Part shown: positions 10,086 to 19,004 of the stretch, piece by piece
How the letters are laid out: each line of letters starts with the position of its first letter
Position numbering within the stretch: the first letter of the stretch is position 1
Source: Pelomonas sp039929605
GTDB lineage: Bacteria > Pseudomonadota > Gammaproteobacteria > Burkholderiales > Burkholderiaceae_C
Reading direction: 5' to 3'
DNA length: 64,000 nt
NCBI RefSeq assembly: GCF_039929605.1
Contig: NZ_JBDSQX010000166.1
Coordinates: forward strand, 15,693 to 79,692
Notes under the pieces: model-generated
Databases searched by the model: none
What the model saw: the letters and a program-made list of their open reading frames with translations, nothing else
What the model was told of the DNA's origin: nothing
Position numbers and translations under genes: made by a program

Positions 10086-12137
10086 TTAGCGGTTCAGCAG
10101 CACGCGTGCCCGCGACGCCACGTTGTCGATCGTGAAACCATATTCGCGCAGCAAGGTGTCGGCCGGGGCAGATGCACCAAAGCATTCAACACTGAGCACG
10201 TCGCCCCGGTCACCGACGTAGCGATGCCAGCCCTGCGCCACGCCCAGTTCCACGGCTAGCCGCGCTCCCACGATTGGTGGCAATACGCTATCTCGGTAGC
10301 TCTGCGGCTGCGCGTCGAACAGATCCCAGCTGGGCATCGACACACAGCGCACAGCGATGCCTTCGCCCTGTAGCTTCTCGGCGGCGGCAACGATCAAGGC
10401 GACCTCCGATCCACTGGCGATTAGGATGAGCGTGGGCGGCTGGCCACCCGCGTCGCTGAGCACATAGGCGCCGCGGCGCAGGCCTTCGGCGCTGGCATGG
10501 CGGCCTCGGTCCAGCGTGGGCACCTCCTGCCGGGTCAGCGCGAGCAACACCGGACGCTGTCGGCTCTCTACGGCCACCTTCCAGGCCACCGCTGTTTCAT
10601 TGGCGTCCGCCGGGCGGATCAGGGTGAGCCCCGGTATCGCGCGCAGGCTGGCCAGTTGCTCCACCGGCTGGTGCGTGGGCCCGTCTTCGCCCACGGCCAA
10701 GCTGTCATGGGTGAACACATGGACGACATGCAGCTTCATTAACGCCGCCAGGCGGATGGCCGGCCGCATGTAGTCGCAGAAGATCAGGAAGGTGGCGCCG
10801 TAAGGAATGAAGCCGCCGTGCGCGGCCAGGCCGTTGACGATGGCGCCCATCGCGTGTTCGCGCACGCCAAAGTGCAAGTTGCGACCGGCATGGCTCCAGC
10901 CGCCGCCGTTGGAACCTTGGGTGTCGTCAGTGTCGGTTGAAGCCGGGTTGAAATCGCCCCGGCCCTTCAGTGCGGTCTTGGTCGACGTGTCCAGGTCGGC
11001 TGAGCCACCGGATAACGCGGGCAGCCGCGCGGCCATCGCGTTCATCACCTTACCCGACGCGACCCGCGTGGCCATGCCTTTGGCATCGGCAGGAAACGTC
11101 GGGATGTCGTCGTCCCAGCCGGAGGGCAGTTCCCCGCGCAGGCTGCACTGCAGTTCTGCGGCCAGTTCCGGAAACGCCAGGGCGTAGGCCGCCAGGCGTG
11201 CTCTCCACACGGCCTCGGCGTTCTGCCCGCGCGCCAGCGCCTCGCGCATGTGCACACCGGCCGCCTCGGGAATCAGGAACGACGGCTCAGCGGGCCAGCC
11301 GAGGCGCTGCTTGGTCAGCCGAACCTCTTCAACGCCGAGCGGCGAACCGTGGGCTTCGAAACTGTCGTGCTTGTTGGGTGAGCCGAATCCAATGTGCGTG
11401 CGCACCAGAATCAACGACGGTTTCGAGGCTTCCACCTGCGCGGCCTGCAAAGCGGCGGCTATCGCCTCGACATCGTTGCCATCCGCCACCGCCACGGTGT
11501 GCCAGCCATAGGCTTCGAAGCGCGCGGCGCGATCTTCCGAGAACGCCATGTCGGTGCCGGCGGAGAGCGTCACGCGGTTGTCGTCGTACAGGCAGATCAG
11601 CTTGCCGAGTTTCAGATGCCCAGCCAGTGAGGCGGCTTCTGCTGCCACGCCTTCCATCAGGTCGCCATCGCCGACGATCACATAGGTGTGGTGGTCGATC
11701 ACCACATGCCCTGGCCGGTTGTAGCGCGCCGCGAGTTGCGCTTCGCCGATGGCCAGGCCCACCGCGTTGGCGAAGCCCTGACCCAACGGCCCGGTGGTGA
11801 CTTCGACGCCTGGGGTGTGCCCACGTTCCGGGTGGCCCGGAGCCTTGCTGCCCCATTGTCGAAAGGCCTTGATGTCGTCGAGCGAAAGGTCGTAGCCGCT
11901 CAGGTGCAGCAGGCTGTAGAGCAGCATCGAACCGTGGCCGGCAGACAGCACGAAGCGGTCTCGGTCAGGCCAGTCCGGGTTGTGCGGATTGAACTTGAGA
12001 AACCGCGCCCACAGCGCATAGGCCATCGGCGCGGCGCCCAGCGGCATGCCGGGATGGCCGCTGTTGGCCTTCTGAACGGCGTCCACCGAGAGAAAGCGCA
12101 GGGTGTCGATGCAGAGCTGGTCGAGGGGGTTCGTCAT
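10086..12137 (-). CDS. tkt: transketolase
   Basis: Thiamine-diphosphate enzyme of 683 residues (usual length 660-690) that moves two-carbon ketol units between pentose, tetrose, hexose and heptose phosphates. N-terminal NSGHPGMPLGAAPMA, the TPP motif GDGDLMEGVAAEAASLAGHL, the FGSPNKHDSFEAHGSPLG loop, the pyrimidine-domain FGVREHAMGAIVNGL and the phosphate-binding THQPVEQLASLR are all present. It is the last gene of the phosphoketolase-acetate kinase-transketolase operon, 15 bases after ackA. Its product, xylulose 5-phosphate, is a phosphoketolase substrate, so the coupling is meaningful. Its 3' end faces the HAD gene with only 32 bases between the stops. Confidence 0.97.
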   Translation of the reverse strand: MTNPLDQLCIDTLRFLSVDAVQKANSGHPGMPLGAAPMAYALWARFLKFNPHNPDWPDRDRFVLSAGHGSMLLYSLLHLSGYDLSLDDIKAFRQWGSKAPGHPERGHTPGVEVTTGPLGQGFANAVGLAIGEAQLAARYNRPGHVVIDHHTYVIVGDGDLMEGVAAEAASLAGHLKLGKLICLYDDNRVTLSAGTDMAFSEDRAARFEAYGWHTVAVADGNDVEAIAAALQAAQVEASKPSLILVRTHIGFGSPNKHDSFEAHGSPLGVEEVRLTKQRLGWPAEPSFLIPEAAGVHMREALARGQNAEAVWRARLAAYALAFPELAAELQCSLRGELPSGWDDDIPTFPADAKGMATRVASGKVMNAMAARLPALSGGSADLDTSTKTALKGRGDFNPASTDTDDTQGSNGGGWSHAGRNLHFGVREHAMGAIVNGLAAHGGFIPYGATFLIFCDYMRPAIRLAALMKLHVVHVFTHDSLAVGEDGPTHQPVEQLASLRAIPGLTLIRPADANETAVAWKVAVESRQRPVLLALTRQEVPTLDRGRHASAEGLRRGAYVLSDAGGQPPTLILIASGSEVALIVAAAEKLQGEGIAVRCVSMPSWDLFDAQPQSYRDSVLPPIVGARLAVELGVAQGWHRYVGDRGDVLSVECFGASAPADTLLREYGFTIDNVASRARVLLNR

Positions 12138-12152
12138 GGCAACTCCGGTTGG

Positions 12153-13223
12153 TCAGTGCGGTTGTCGAGTGATCTGCCAGGTGAGCAAAGCGATCTGTTC
12201 GTCTTCTTGCGCAGGCAGCACACGCGCTTTTGCGGTGGGGATGCCCAGCGCGTCCAGGCCCTCGCAGATGAATGCGCGCGTCGAAGCATCGTTCTCTCCG
12301 ATCCCGCCCGTGAAGACCAGTTGGTCAACGCCGCCGAGAACGGCCGCCATTGCAGCAATCTGTTTGCGCACGGAAGCGCAGAACATCGCGATGGCCAGAC
12401 GCGCGTCATCATCTGAAGCGGATGTCGAAGCCGCAGCAGCAATCAGCTCACGCAAATCACCGCTGAGGCCAGAGATGCCGAGCATTCCAGAGCGCTGGTC
12501 AATCAGCGATGCGAGCTGAGCCGCGTCATAGCCGTGCTCGCGAACCACGTACGCGAGCACACCGGGGTCGAGGTCGCCGCAGCGTGTGCTCATGATCACG
12601 CCGCCCGTCGGCGTCAGCCCCATGCTCGTGTCCACCGACGCTCCGTGAGCCACCGCGGTGACGCTCGCGCCGTGGCCGAGATGGGCAATCACCAAACGCG
12701 GTGGGAGGTCACTGCCCAGTTGCCGCACGATCGACTCCCCCGACAGGCCGTGGAAGCCGTAGCGTTCGATGCCCAGCGCCCGAAGCTCGCGCGGGATGGG
12801 CAGCGTGCGGGCGACAGCGGGCATACCAGCATGGAATGCCGTGTCCAAGCACGCCACTTGGGCCACACCGGGGAAGCGCGCTTGCGCCGCGCGCACCAGC
12901 GCCAGCGCGGGCGGCACGTGCAGGGGCGCAAACGCGGTGGCGGCTTGCAGTTGCTGCATCACGGCCGCATCGATCAAGGTGTGCAGGCGGCAGTGCGGAC
13001 CGCCATGAACGATGCGGTGGCCGACTGCGGCAGGCGCAGGCATGCTCTGCGCTTGCAGCCGCTGCGCGATGCGAGCCAGCGCCGCTTCGGGCTCGCCGCC
13101 AGCTTCTTCTGCGCCGGAAATCAGCACGCGGCTGCCGCTTGCGTCCACCATGTAGAAACCGAATTTGAGCGACGACGAGCCGACGTTCAACGCCAGCACG
13201 GGTCGGCCTGCGTCGCTGCTCAT
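12153..13223 (-). CDS. ackA: acetate kinase (first copy)
   Basis: Converts acetyl-phosphate and ADP to acetate and ATP. The protein of 356 residues is shorter than the usual 395-410, with compact insertions, but keeps the fold markers. These are LALNVGSSSLKFGFY at the N-terminus, GHRIVHGG, CLDTAFHAGMPAVARTLPIPRE, RYGFHGLSGESIV, IAHLGHGASVTAV with MGLTPTGG, and the C-terminal FTGGIGEND. It overlaps the phosphoketolase stop by four bases, so acetyl-phosphate made by phosphoketolase is directly used. A longer, more divergent second acetate kinase lies at 28555-29766. Confidence 0.95.
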   Translation of the reverse strand: MSSDAGRPVLALNVGSSSLKFGFYMVDASGSRVLISGAEEAGGEPEAALARIAQRLQAQSMPAPAAVGHRIVHGGPHCRLHTLIDAAVMQQLQAATAFAPLHVPPALALVRAAQARFPGVAQVACLDTAFHAGMPAVARTLPIPRELRALGIERYGFHGLSGESIVRQLGSDLPPRLVIAHLGHGASVTAVAHGASVDTSMGLTPTGGVIMSTRCGDLDPGVLAYVVREHGYDAAQLASLIDQRSGMLGISGLSGDLRELIAAAASTSASDDDARLAIAMFCASVRKQIAAMAAVLGGVDQLVFTGGIGENDASTRAFICEGLDALGIPTAKARVLPAQEDEQIALLTWQITRQPH

Positions 13224-15592
13224 GCCGTCCAGCGCCAGTCGCGCACTTCCGGCAGGTCCTCGCCGTGTTCGCTGATGTAGGCCTTGTGGCGCGCGATGCT
13301 GGCGTCATAGCGCTGCGAAGCCTGCTCGACAAGATGCGCCAGGCGCGGAATGCGGCGTATGGCGTCGAGCGCCAACTGGTAGCGGTCGATGTTGTTCAGC
13401 ACCACCATGTCGAACGCGGTCGTCGTCGTGCCTTCTTCCTTGTAGCCACGCACGTGCAGGTTGTCGTGGTTGTGGCGGCGATAGGTCAGGCGGTGGATCA
13501 GCCCCGCGTAGCCGTGGAAGGCAAACACGATGGGCTTGTCGCGCGTGAACATGGCGTCGAACGCGTCATCGTCCAGGCCGTGAGGATGCTCGGACTGCGG
13601 CTGCAGTGCCATCAGGTCGACGACGTTCACAACGCGGATGCGGATGTCCGGCACGTACCCGCGTAACAGCGCCACAGCGGCCAGCGTTTCGAGCGTCGGC
13701 ACGTCGCCGGCACAGGCCATCACCACATCGGGCTCACCCGAATCGGAACCCGCATCGTTGCTGGCCCAGGCCCAGATGCCAGCGCCGACGGTGCAGTGGC
13801 GTGCTGCCGATTCGATGTCGAGCCACTGCAAGGCAGGCGCCTTGCCAGCGATGATCAGGTTGACGTAGTTGCGGCTGCGAAGGCAATGGTCGGCGATCGA
13901 CAGCAGGCAGTTTGCGTCGGGAGCCAGATAGATCCGCACGACGTCCGCCTTTTTGTTCGCCACCACGTCGATGAAGCCCGGGTCCTGGTGTGAGAAGCCG
14001 TTGTGATCCTGTTGCCAGACATGCGAGGTGAGCAGGTAGTTGAGTGACGCAATGGGCTTGCGCCATGGGATTTGGTTGCAGACCTTCAGCCACTTCGCAT
14101 GCTGGTTGAACATCGAATCGATGATGTGGACGAACGCCTCGTAGCACGAGAACAAGCCATGGCGTCCGGTGAGCAGATAGCCTTCGAGCCAGCCTTCGCA
14201 CAGGTGCTCACTCAGCACCTCCATCACGCGGCCATCGGCCGATAGATTGACATCGACCGCGTCGATCTCGGCCATCCACGCTTTGCCACTGGCTTCCACT
14301 ACCGAACCGAGCCGGTTGGAGGCGGTCTCGTCCGGGCCGAAGAGGCGGAAGTTGCCACTGTCAGTATTCCTGCGCATCACTTCGGCAAGGAAGTTGCCGA
14401 GCACGCGCGTGGACTCACCGATCGCGCCGCCTGGCGCCACCACGGGCACTGCGAAATCATGGAAGTCAGGCATCACCAGCGGTGCCAGCAATTCCCCGCC
14501 GTTGGCATGCGGATTAGCGCCCATACGTCTGTTTCCGGCCGGCGCGAGCACGGCGAATTCGTCGCGGAAGCGGCCGTTGGCGTCGAACAGTTCTTGCGGC
14601 GCATAACTGCGCATCCAGTCTTCCAGTTGGCGGATGTGCTGCGCGTTGGTGAACTGTGTGATCGGCACCTGGTGCGCTCGCCATGTTCCTTCCACCGGCA
14701 GACCATCGACCTCCTTGGGGCCGGTCCAGCCTTTGGGCGTCTGCAACACGATCATCGGCCAGCGCGGAAGTAGCGGCGGATTAGGCGAATCCGACGCGCG
14801 CGCCGCGGCCTGAATGGCGTGGATCTGCGTAAGGACGGCATCGAGCGTTTGCGCCAGTTGCTCGTGCACCGCCATGGGATCGTCGCCAACCACGAAGTGC
14901 GGCTCGTGCCCATAGCCGCGCAGCAGGGCCGTTAGATTTTCGCGGCCGATGCGGGCCAGCACGGTCGGGTTGGCGATCTTGAATCCGTTGAGGTGCAGGA
15001 TCGGCAGCACCGCGCCATCGCGAGCCGGGTTCAAGAACTTGTTCGAGTGCCAGCTCGCCGCCAGTGCGCCGGTCTCGGCCTCACCGTCACCGATGACACA
15101 CGCCACGATCAGCCCGGGGTTGTCGAAGGCCGCGCCGTACGCATGGGCCAGCGAGTAGCCCAGTTCGCCGCCTTCGTGGATCGAGCCAGGCGTTTCCGGT
15201 GCCACATGGCTCGGGATGCCGCCGGGCCACGAAAACTGGCGGAACAACTTGCGCATGCCGTCGCGGTCGCGCGAGATGTCTGGATAGGTCTCGGTGTACG
15301 TGCCTTCGAGGTAGGTGTTCGCCACCAGCCCCGGGCCACCGTGGCCCGGGCCGATGACGTTGATCATGTCCAGGTCGTGCTCCCTGATCAGGCGGTTCAA
15401 GTGCACGTACAGCAGGTTTAGTCCAGGCGTGGTGCCCCAGTGCCCGAGCAGGCGCGGCTTGATGTGCGCCAGCGTCAGCGGCTCTTCGAGCAGCGGGTTC
15501 GCGTGCAGGTAGATCTGCCCCACCGACAGGTAGTTAGCGGCGCGCCACCAGGCGTGCATCTTGTTCAGAAGGTCGGGGGTCAGCGTCGTCAT
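13220..15592 (-). CDS. xfp: xylulose-5-phosphate/fructose-6-phosphate phosphoketolase
   Basis: TPP-dependent enzyme cleaving xylulose 5-phosphate (and often fructose 6-phosphate) with phosphate to acetyl-phosphate plus an aldose phosphate. The 790 residues match the family. Motifs include WRAANYLSVGQIYL, LGHWGTTPGLNLLYVHLNR, the signature GPGHGGPGLVANTYLEGTYTE, SWPGGIPSHVAPETPGSIHEGGELGYSLAHA, TPP-binding GDGEAETGALAASWHSNKF, and the C-terminal FAFHGYAGLIHRL with HVRGYKEEGTTTT. Its start overlaps the stop of the pgm remnant by four bases (ATGA), so the ancestral operon was pgm-xfp-ackA-tkt. It is the central enzyme of the carbon cluster. Confidence 0.97.
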   Translation of the reverse strand: MTTLTPDLLNKMHAWWRAANYLSVGQIYLHANPLLEEPLTLAHIKPRLLGHWGTTPGLNLLYVHLNRLIREHDLDMINVIGPGHGGPGLVANTYLEGTYTETYPDISRDRDGMRKLFRQFSWPGGIPSHVAPETPGSIHEGGELGYSLAHAYGAAFDNPGLIVACVIGDGEAETGALAASWHSNKFLNPARDGAVLPILHLNGFKIANPTVLARIGRENLTALLRGYGHEPHFVVGDDPMAVHEQLAQTLDAVLTQIHAIQAAARASDSPNPPLLPRWPMIVLQTPKGWTGPKEVDGLPVEGTWRAHQVPITQFTNAQHIRQLEDWMRSYAPQELFDANGRFRDEFAVLAPAGNRRMGANPHANGGELLAPLVMPDFHDFAVPVVAPGGAIGESTRVLGNFLAEVMRRNTDSGNFRLFGPDETASNRLGSVVEASGKAWMAEIDAVDVNLSADGRVMEVLSEHLCEGWLEGYLLTGRHGLFSCYEAFVHIIDSMFNQHAKWLKVCNQIPWRKPIASLNYLLTSHVWQQDHNGFSHQDPGFIDVVANKKADVVRIYLAPDANCLLSIADHCLRSRNYVNLIIAGKAPALQWLDIESAARHCTVGAGIWAWASNDAGSDSGEPDVVMACAGDVPTLETLAAVALLRGYVPDIRIRVVNVVDLMALQPQSEHPHGLDDDAFDAMFTRDKPIVFAFHGYAGLIHRLTYRRHNHDNLHVRGYKEEGTTTTAFDMVVLNNIDRYQLALDAIRRIPRLAHLVEQASQRYDASIARHKAYISEHGEDLPEVRDWRWTA

Positions 15593-15800
15593 GTCGTGTC
15601 CTTGAGATTGAGTGCTGCATGCACGATGTCTTGCGCCTCGGCAAGCATGCGGCGCAGGTGCGCGTCGTTGTGGAAACTCTCGGCGTAGATCTTGTAGATG
15701 TCTTCGGTGCCCGAGGGTCGCGCGGCGAACCAGCCACTCTCCGCGCGGACCTTGATGCCGCCGATCGGCGCGCCGTTGGCAGGCGCCTTGTCGATCACAT
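15589..15800 (-). pseudogene. pgm: phosphoglucomutase, C-terminal fragment
   Basis: About 70 residues corresponding to the very C-terminus of alpha-D-phosphoglucomutase. APIGGIKVRAESGWFAARPSGTE carries the conserved phosphate-binding RPSGTE, followed by YKIYAESF. The remaining roughly 470 residues are missing. The fragment joins sharply, near 15800, to a piece of a copper oxidase gene. It keeps the ATGA overlap with xfp, showing that an intact pgm once headed the operon. The stump cannot be active. Confidence 0.85.
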
Positions 15801-16040
15801 GCCGGCGAACTAAAGACCAGGAACGCCGTCCATCGGGCTGGGCAACAGGATGCCGTGCCAGTGGATCGAACTGGTCGCAGCCAGGCGGTTGGTCACCCGA
15901 AGCGTGACGGTGTCGCCCTCGCGCCAGTACAGGGTGGGAACATGTACCGTGCCGTTGACGGCGGTCGCAATGCGCGGGTTGCCGGTGAAATTGGCCGGCG
16001 TCTGTCCGATGACGAGGTCGAATGGGGTTAGGGGATCGGG
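15801..16040 (-). pseudogene. CopA-type multicopper oxidase, N-terminal internal fragment
   Basis: About 78 residues match the first cupredoxin domain of periplasmic PcoA/CopA-type copper oxidases: a TPFDLVIGQTPANFTG segment, RIATAVNG, TLYWREGDTVTLRVTNRL and the first copper ligand pair IHWHGILLP followed by MDGVPGL. An in-frame TAG replaces the expected Ser after GVPGL, and FAGM follows before the pgm remnant begins. Both the Tat signal end and about 500 C-terminal residues are gone. It is squeezed between serA and pgm' on the same strand. Confidence 0.82.
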
Positions 16041-16044
16041 CACG

Positions 16045-17313
16045 TCAATACAAAATCCGGCAGCGGATCGTTGCCGGGACTCTGCACAATTCGGCCAGGG
16101 AAGGCTGCGACGCCGCGTGGTCAATGTCGATCACCACATAGCCGACATCCGCGTTAGTGCTCAAGTATTGAGCGGCGATGTTGATGCCTGCCGCCGACAG
16201 CTTCTCATTGACGTGGGCCAGCACGCCGGGCACGTTCTTGTGGATATGCAACAGCCGGCTGCGTCCGGCGTGCTTGGGCAGGGCGACTTCGGGGAAGTTC
16301 ACTGCCGAGGTGGTCGAGCCGTTGTTGTCATACCGGATCAGCTTGGCTGCGACTTCCTTGCCAATGTTCACCTGCGCCTCGGAGGTCGAGCCGCCGATGT
16401 GCGGCGTCAGGATGACGTTGTCGAAGCGTGTCAGTGGCGAGACGAAGGCCGAATCGTTGCCTTGCGGCTCGACGGGGAAGACATCGATCGCAGCGCCGTG
16501 CAGGTGGCGGCTCTCCAGCGCTGCAGCAAGTGCATCAATGTCGACCACGCTGCCGCGCGAAGCATTGATCAAGTGGCTTCCGGGCTTCATCGCCGCAAGT
16601 TGCGCTGTACCGATCATGTTGGCTGTTTCCGCAGTTTCCGGGACATGCAGGCTGACCACGTCAGAGACTTTCAGGAGCTCATCGAGTCCGGCCATCTCAA
16701 ACGCATTGCCGAGCGGCAGCTTCGCCTCAATGTCGCGAAACACCACGCGCATGCCGAGCTGTTCAGCGAGCACGCCGATCTGCGTACCGATGTGGCCGTA
16801 GCCCACAATGCCCAGCGTCTTGCCGCGTACTTCGTACGAATGCGCGGCGCTCTTGACCCAGCCGCCACGGTGCAGGACCGCGTTCTTCTCCGGAATGCCG
16901 CGCATCAACATGATGATCTGCGCGAGTACCAGCTCGGCCACGCTGCGCGTGTTGGAGAACGGTGCGTTGAACACCGGAATGCCCAGGCGCATGGCGGCGC
17001 CCAGATCGACCTGGTTGGTGCCGATGCAGAAGCAGCCGATGGCCGCCAGCCGGTTCGCGTGCTGCAGAACCTCTCCGGTCAGCTGTGTGCGGGAGCGTAT
17101 CCCCAGAAAGGTCGCCTCGGTCAGCGCCGCGCGCAACTCGATGCCGGCCAGCGACTTGGCATGGGTGACGATGCGCGTGTAGCCACCGTGGCGCAGTGCA
17201 TCGACGGCCGAAGGATGAATCCCTTCAAGAAGTACCACCAACAGGTCGCTCTTGGAAATCTCGCTTTGGGTGGCGGCGCGCTCGACCGCCTTGGAATTCC
17301 GCGCAAGGCTCAT
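16045..17313 (-). CDS. serA: D-3-phosphoglycerate dehydrogenase (SerA type)
   Basis: NAD-dependent oxidation of 3-phosphoglycerate to 3-phosphohydroxypyruvate, the first step of serine synthesis, or a related 2-hydroxyacid reaction. I start at the ATG at 17313, which overlaps the upstream stop (ATGA), giving 422 residues. The Rossmann motif is LGIVGYGHIGTQIGVLAEQLGM; the catalytic Arg is in INASRGSVVDID, the Glu in DVFPVEPQ and the His in LTPHIGGSTSEAQ. A C-terminal ACT domain (VPGVLAHVNEKLSAAGINIAA) matches E. coli-like SerA, which is feedback-inhibited by serine. It is the last gene of a coupled trio with an ATP-grasp-like protein and an alpha/beta hydrolase, so it may serve a specialised pathway. 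Confidence 0.9.
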   Translation of the reverse strand: MSLARNSKAVERAATQSEISKSDLLVVLLEGIHPSAVDALRHGGYTRIVTHAKSLAGIELRAALTEATFLGIRSRTQLTGEVLQHANRLAAIGCFCIGTNQVDLGAAMRLGIPVFNAPFSNTRSVAELVLAQIIMLMRGIPEKNAVLHRGGWVKSAAHSYEVRGKTLGIVGYGHIGTQIGVLAEQLGMRVVFRDIEAKLPLGNAFEMAGLDELLKVSDVVSLHVPETAETANMIGTAQLAAMKPGSHLINASRGSVVDIDALAAALESRHLHGAAIDVFPVEPQGNDSAFVSPLTRFDNVILTPHIGGSTSEAQVNIGKEVAAKLIRYDNNGSTTSAVNFPEVALPKHAGRSRLLHIHKNVPGVLAHVNEKLSAAGINIAAQYLSTNADVGYVVIDIDHAASQPSLAELCRVPATIRCRILY

Positions 17314-19004
17314 GGCGTGATCTCGCCGGCACTGGTTGCGCGTTCGTTGCCAAACACCAGTGAGCGGACTATTGCCCACTGCGCTTCGGTCGGCACGGCG
17401 GCCGCATCGATTGCATGGGCGGCGTGCGAATCGATGGCTCCTTGACTGTCGAACACCAGCCAGCTGCAGGTTTCGCTGGCGATTGCCTCGGGTTGGCCAC
17501 AGGCCAGGCGCAGGTACCAGTCGACCAGGATGAAGCGGCGGCTGGCGAACTCGGCTGCAGCCGCTTCGCCGCGGGCGAGCGCAACGTAGCGCTCGTGAGC
17601 CAGTGGCTGCACTTCGTGGCCGTCGAGCAAGAACAAGCGACTTTCATGGGGCGCCGGAATGAAGCTGTTTGGCAAGCAGCCTGCGGGCCCGTCAACCGGC
17701 CCTTCGTATACCGGGGCAAAACCGCCCCCGGGCGTGCGGAAATTCGTTGTCTGACCCTGGTACAAACGCGCCGCCACCCATTGCACGCGGCCGTCGTAGG
17801 CGTAGTCGCGGAGGTCGAACTTGAGCACCTGCGCTGGTTCTTCGTTGGAGATCACCCGCCCGCCGGGAGCCACCAGCGCCTGCGCCACATAGCCGCCCGC
17901 AAGGATTTCTTGCCAGACACGCTGGGTCAGCTTGTCGCCGCGGTAGGCTGCTCGGCCACCGAACCCGGCGAACGGCTTGAAGAACAGTTGCCGCCGATCG
18001 CGCCACAGGCGCTCGGCATGTTGCGCCTCCACGATTTCAGTATGGGGAATGCCGGCCAGCAGAACGTCTTGGGTGGCCTGAGGCACGCTCAAGGCCTGCA
18101 ACCGCGTGGCATCGGTGAGCAAGGCCAGGTTGCGCTTGTCCGCATACAGCGCATGTGCCTGCGGATGTGGCGTGAGCACCATCGCGTTGGCCAAGTAGGC
18201 CTCGCGCAGCGTCGCGCTGGCGGTCTCCGCCAACGAAAAGTCGGTGAGGCGGTTGTAGACGAGGTCGATGGCCACATCACCATGCCAGAGCACACCGTCA
18301 CGCAGACTGAACGCAGTGGGGCCAGCGATCACTGCCTGCAACCCGTGGCGCTGGAACAAGCGCTGAAACAGTAGGAACTCGGGGTAGAGATACTGTTGTT
18401 CGGGGTTCTCGTCGACGATGGCGATGCTTCGCAACGGTCGGTCGTGGCCAGAGAGCGACCACTCGTTGCGAAACATCGACATGATGTCGTCTTCGAACTC
18501 ACCGGCTGTGGCCGATGGCGGCAAGTGGCCATCTATGGCCGCGCAGCACGCCCGCTGTGCGCGTGCCAGCACGGCATTGAGCATGGCTCCGCCCGCATTG
18601 GTGTTGATCTCGATGAGCCCGAAGCTGTTGTTGGCGACATGAAAGTCGTAGCCGAAGAACACGCCCTTGGCGCCGCCGGGATCATGGCGTGCGATGGCGG
18701 GTGCCGTGGCCAGAACTTCGTCGCGGTAAGCCGGAAGGGCAACCACCGACTCGATGGCCTGCACCACTTGGGTCATGCGCAGCGCATGGCCTTGCGACAG
18801 AAAAACGGGGCGAGTTGCGAACAAGTAGGGGCAGCGCTGCTGGATCAAGTCAAACAGACCCGGCTCGCCGATCTCCGACTCCAGCGCCTGGCGCAGCGCC
18901 GAGGTATCAAGGCTGATGCAAAAGCATTCGCTGTTCAGTACCTCTATGGGTCCGATCGATTTGACAGTATCTGCCCCCGTCATTGGAAGTTGCGGCGTAT
19001 TCAT
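17310..19004 (-). CDS. circularly permuted ATP-grasp-like protein
   Basis: A 564-residue protein that I cannot assign to a named function. FGYDFHVANNSFGLIEINTNAGG (about residues 122-144) resembles the Mg-ATP-binding Glu-x-Asn end of an ATP-grasp fold. The nucleotide-binding lysine and glycine-rich loop seem to lie later, in QLFFKPFAGFGGRAAYRG (about residues 338-355). That reversed order is what circularly permuted ATP-grasp ligases show. No transmembrane segment or signal peptide is evident. It overlaps the hydrolase upstream and serA downstream by four bases each, a tightly coupled set. Such ligases form amide or peptide bonds; here the substrate might derive from the SerA product, but this is inference. 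Confidence 0.62.
   Translation of the reverse strand: MNTPQLPMTGADTVKSIGPIEVLNSECFCISLDTSALRQALESEIGEPGLFDLIQQRCPYLFATRPVFLSQGHALRMTQVVQAIESVVALPAYRDEVLATAPAIARHDPGGAKGVFFGYDFHVANNSFGLIEINTNAGGAMLNAVLARAQRACCAAIDGHLPPSATAGEFEDDIMSMFRNEWSLSGHDRPLRSIAIVDENPEQQYLYPEFLLFQRLFQRHGLQAVIAGPTAFSLRDGVLWHGDVAIDLVYNRLTDFSLAETASATLREAYLANAMVLTPHPQAHALYADKRNLALLTDATRLQALSVPQATQDVLLAGIPHTEIVEAQHAERLWRDRRQLFFKPFAGFGGRAAYRGDKLTQRVWQEILAGGYVAQALVAPGGRVISNEEPAQVLKFDLRDYAYDGRVQWVAARLYQGQTTNFRTPGGGFAPVYEGPVDGPAGCLPNSFIPAPHESRLFLLDGHEVQPLAHERYVALARGEAAAAEFASRRFILVDWYLRLACGQPEAIASETCSWLVFDSQGAIDSHAAHAIDAAAVPTEAQWAIVRSLVFGNERATSAGEITP

Noticed and set aside
15850..17445. 531-codon plus-strand frame over serA
   Set aside because: Antisense of serA; open only because of GC-rich codon bias. 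SerA has intact NAD, catalytic and ACT motifs.
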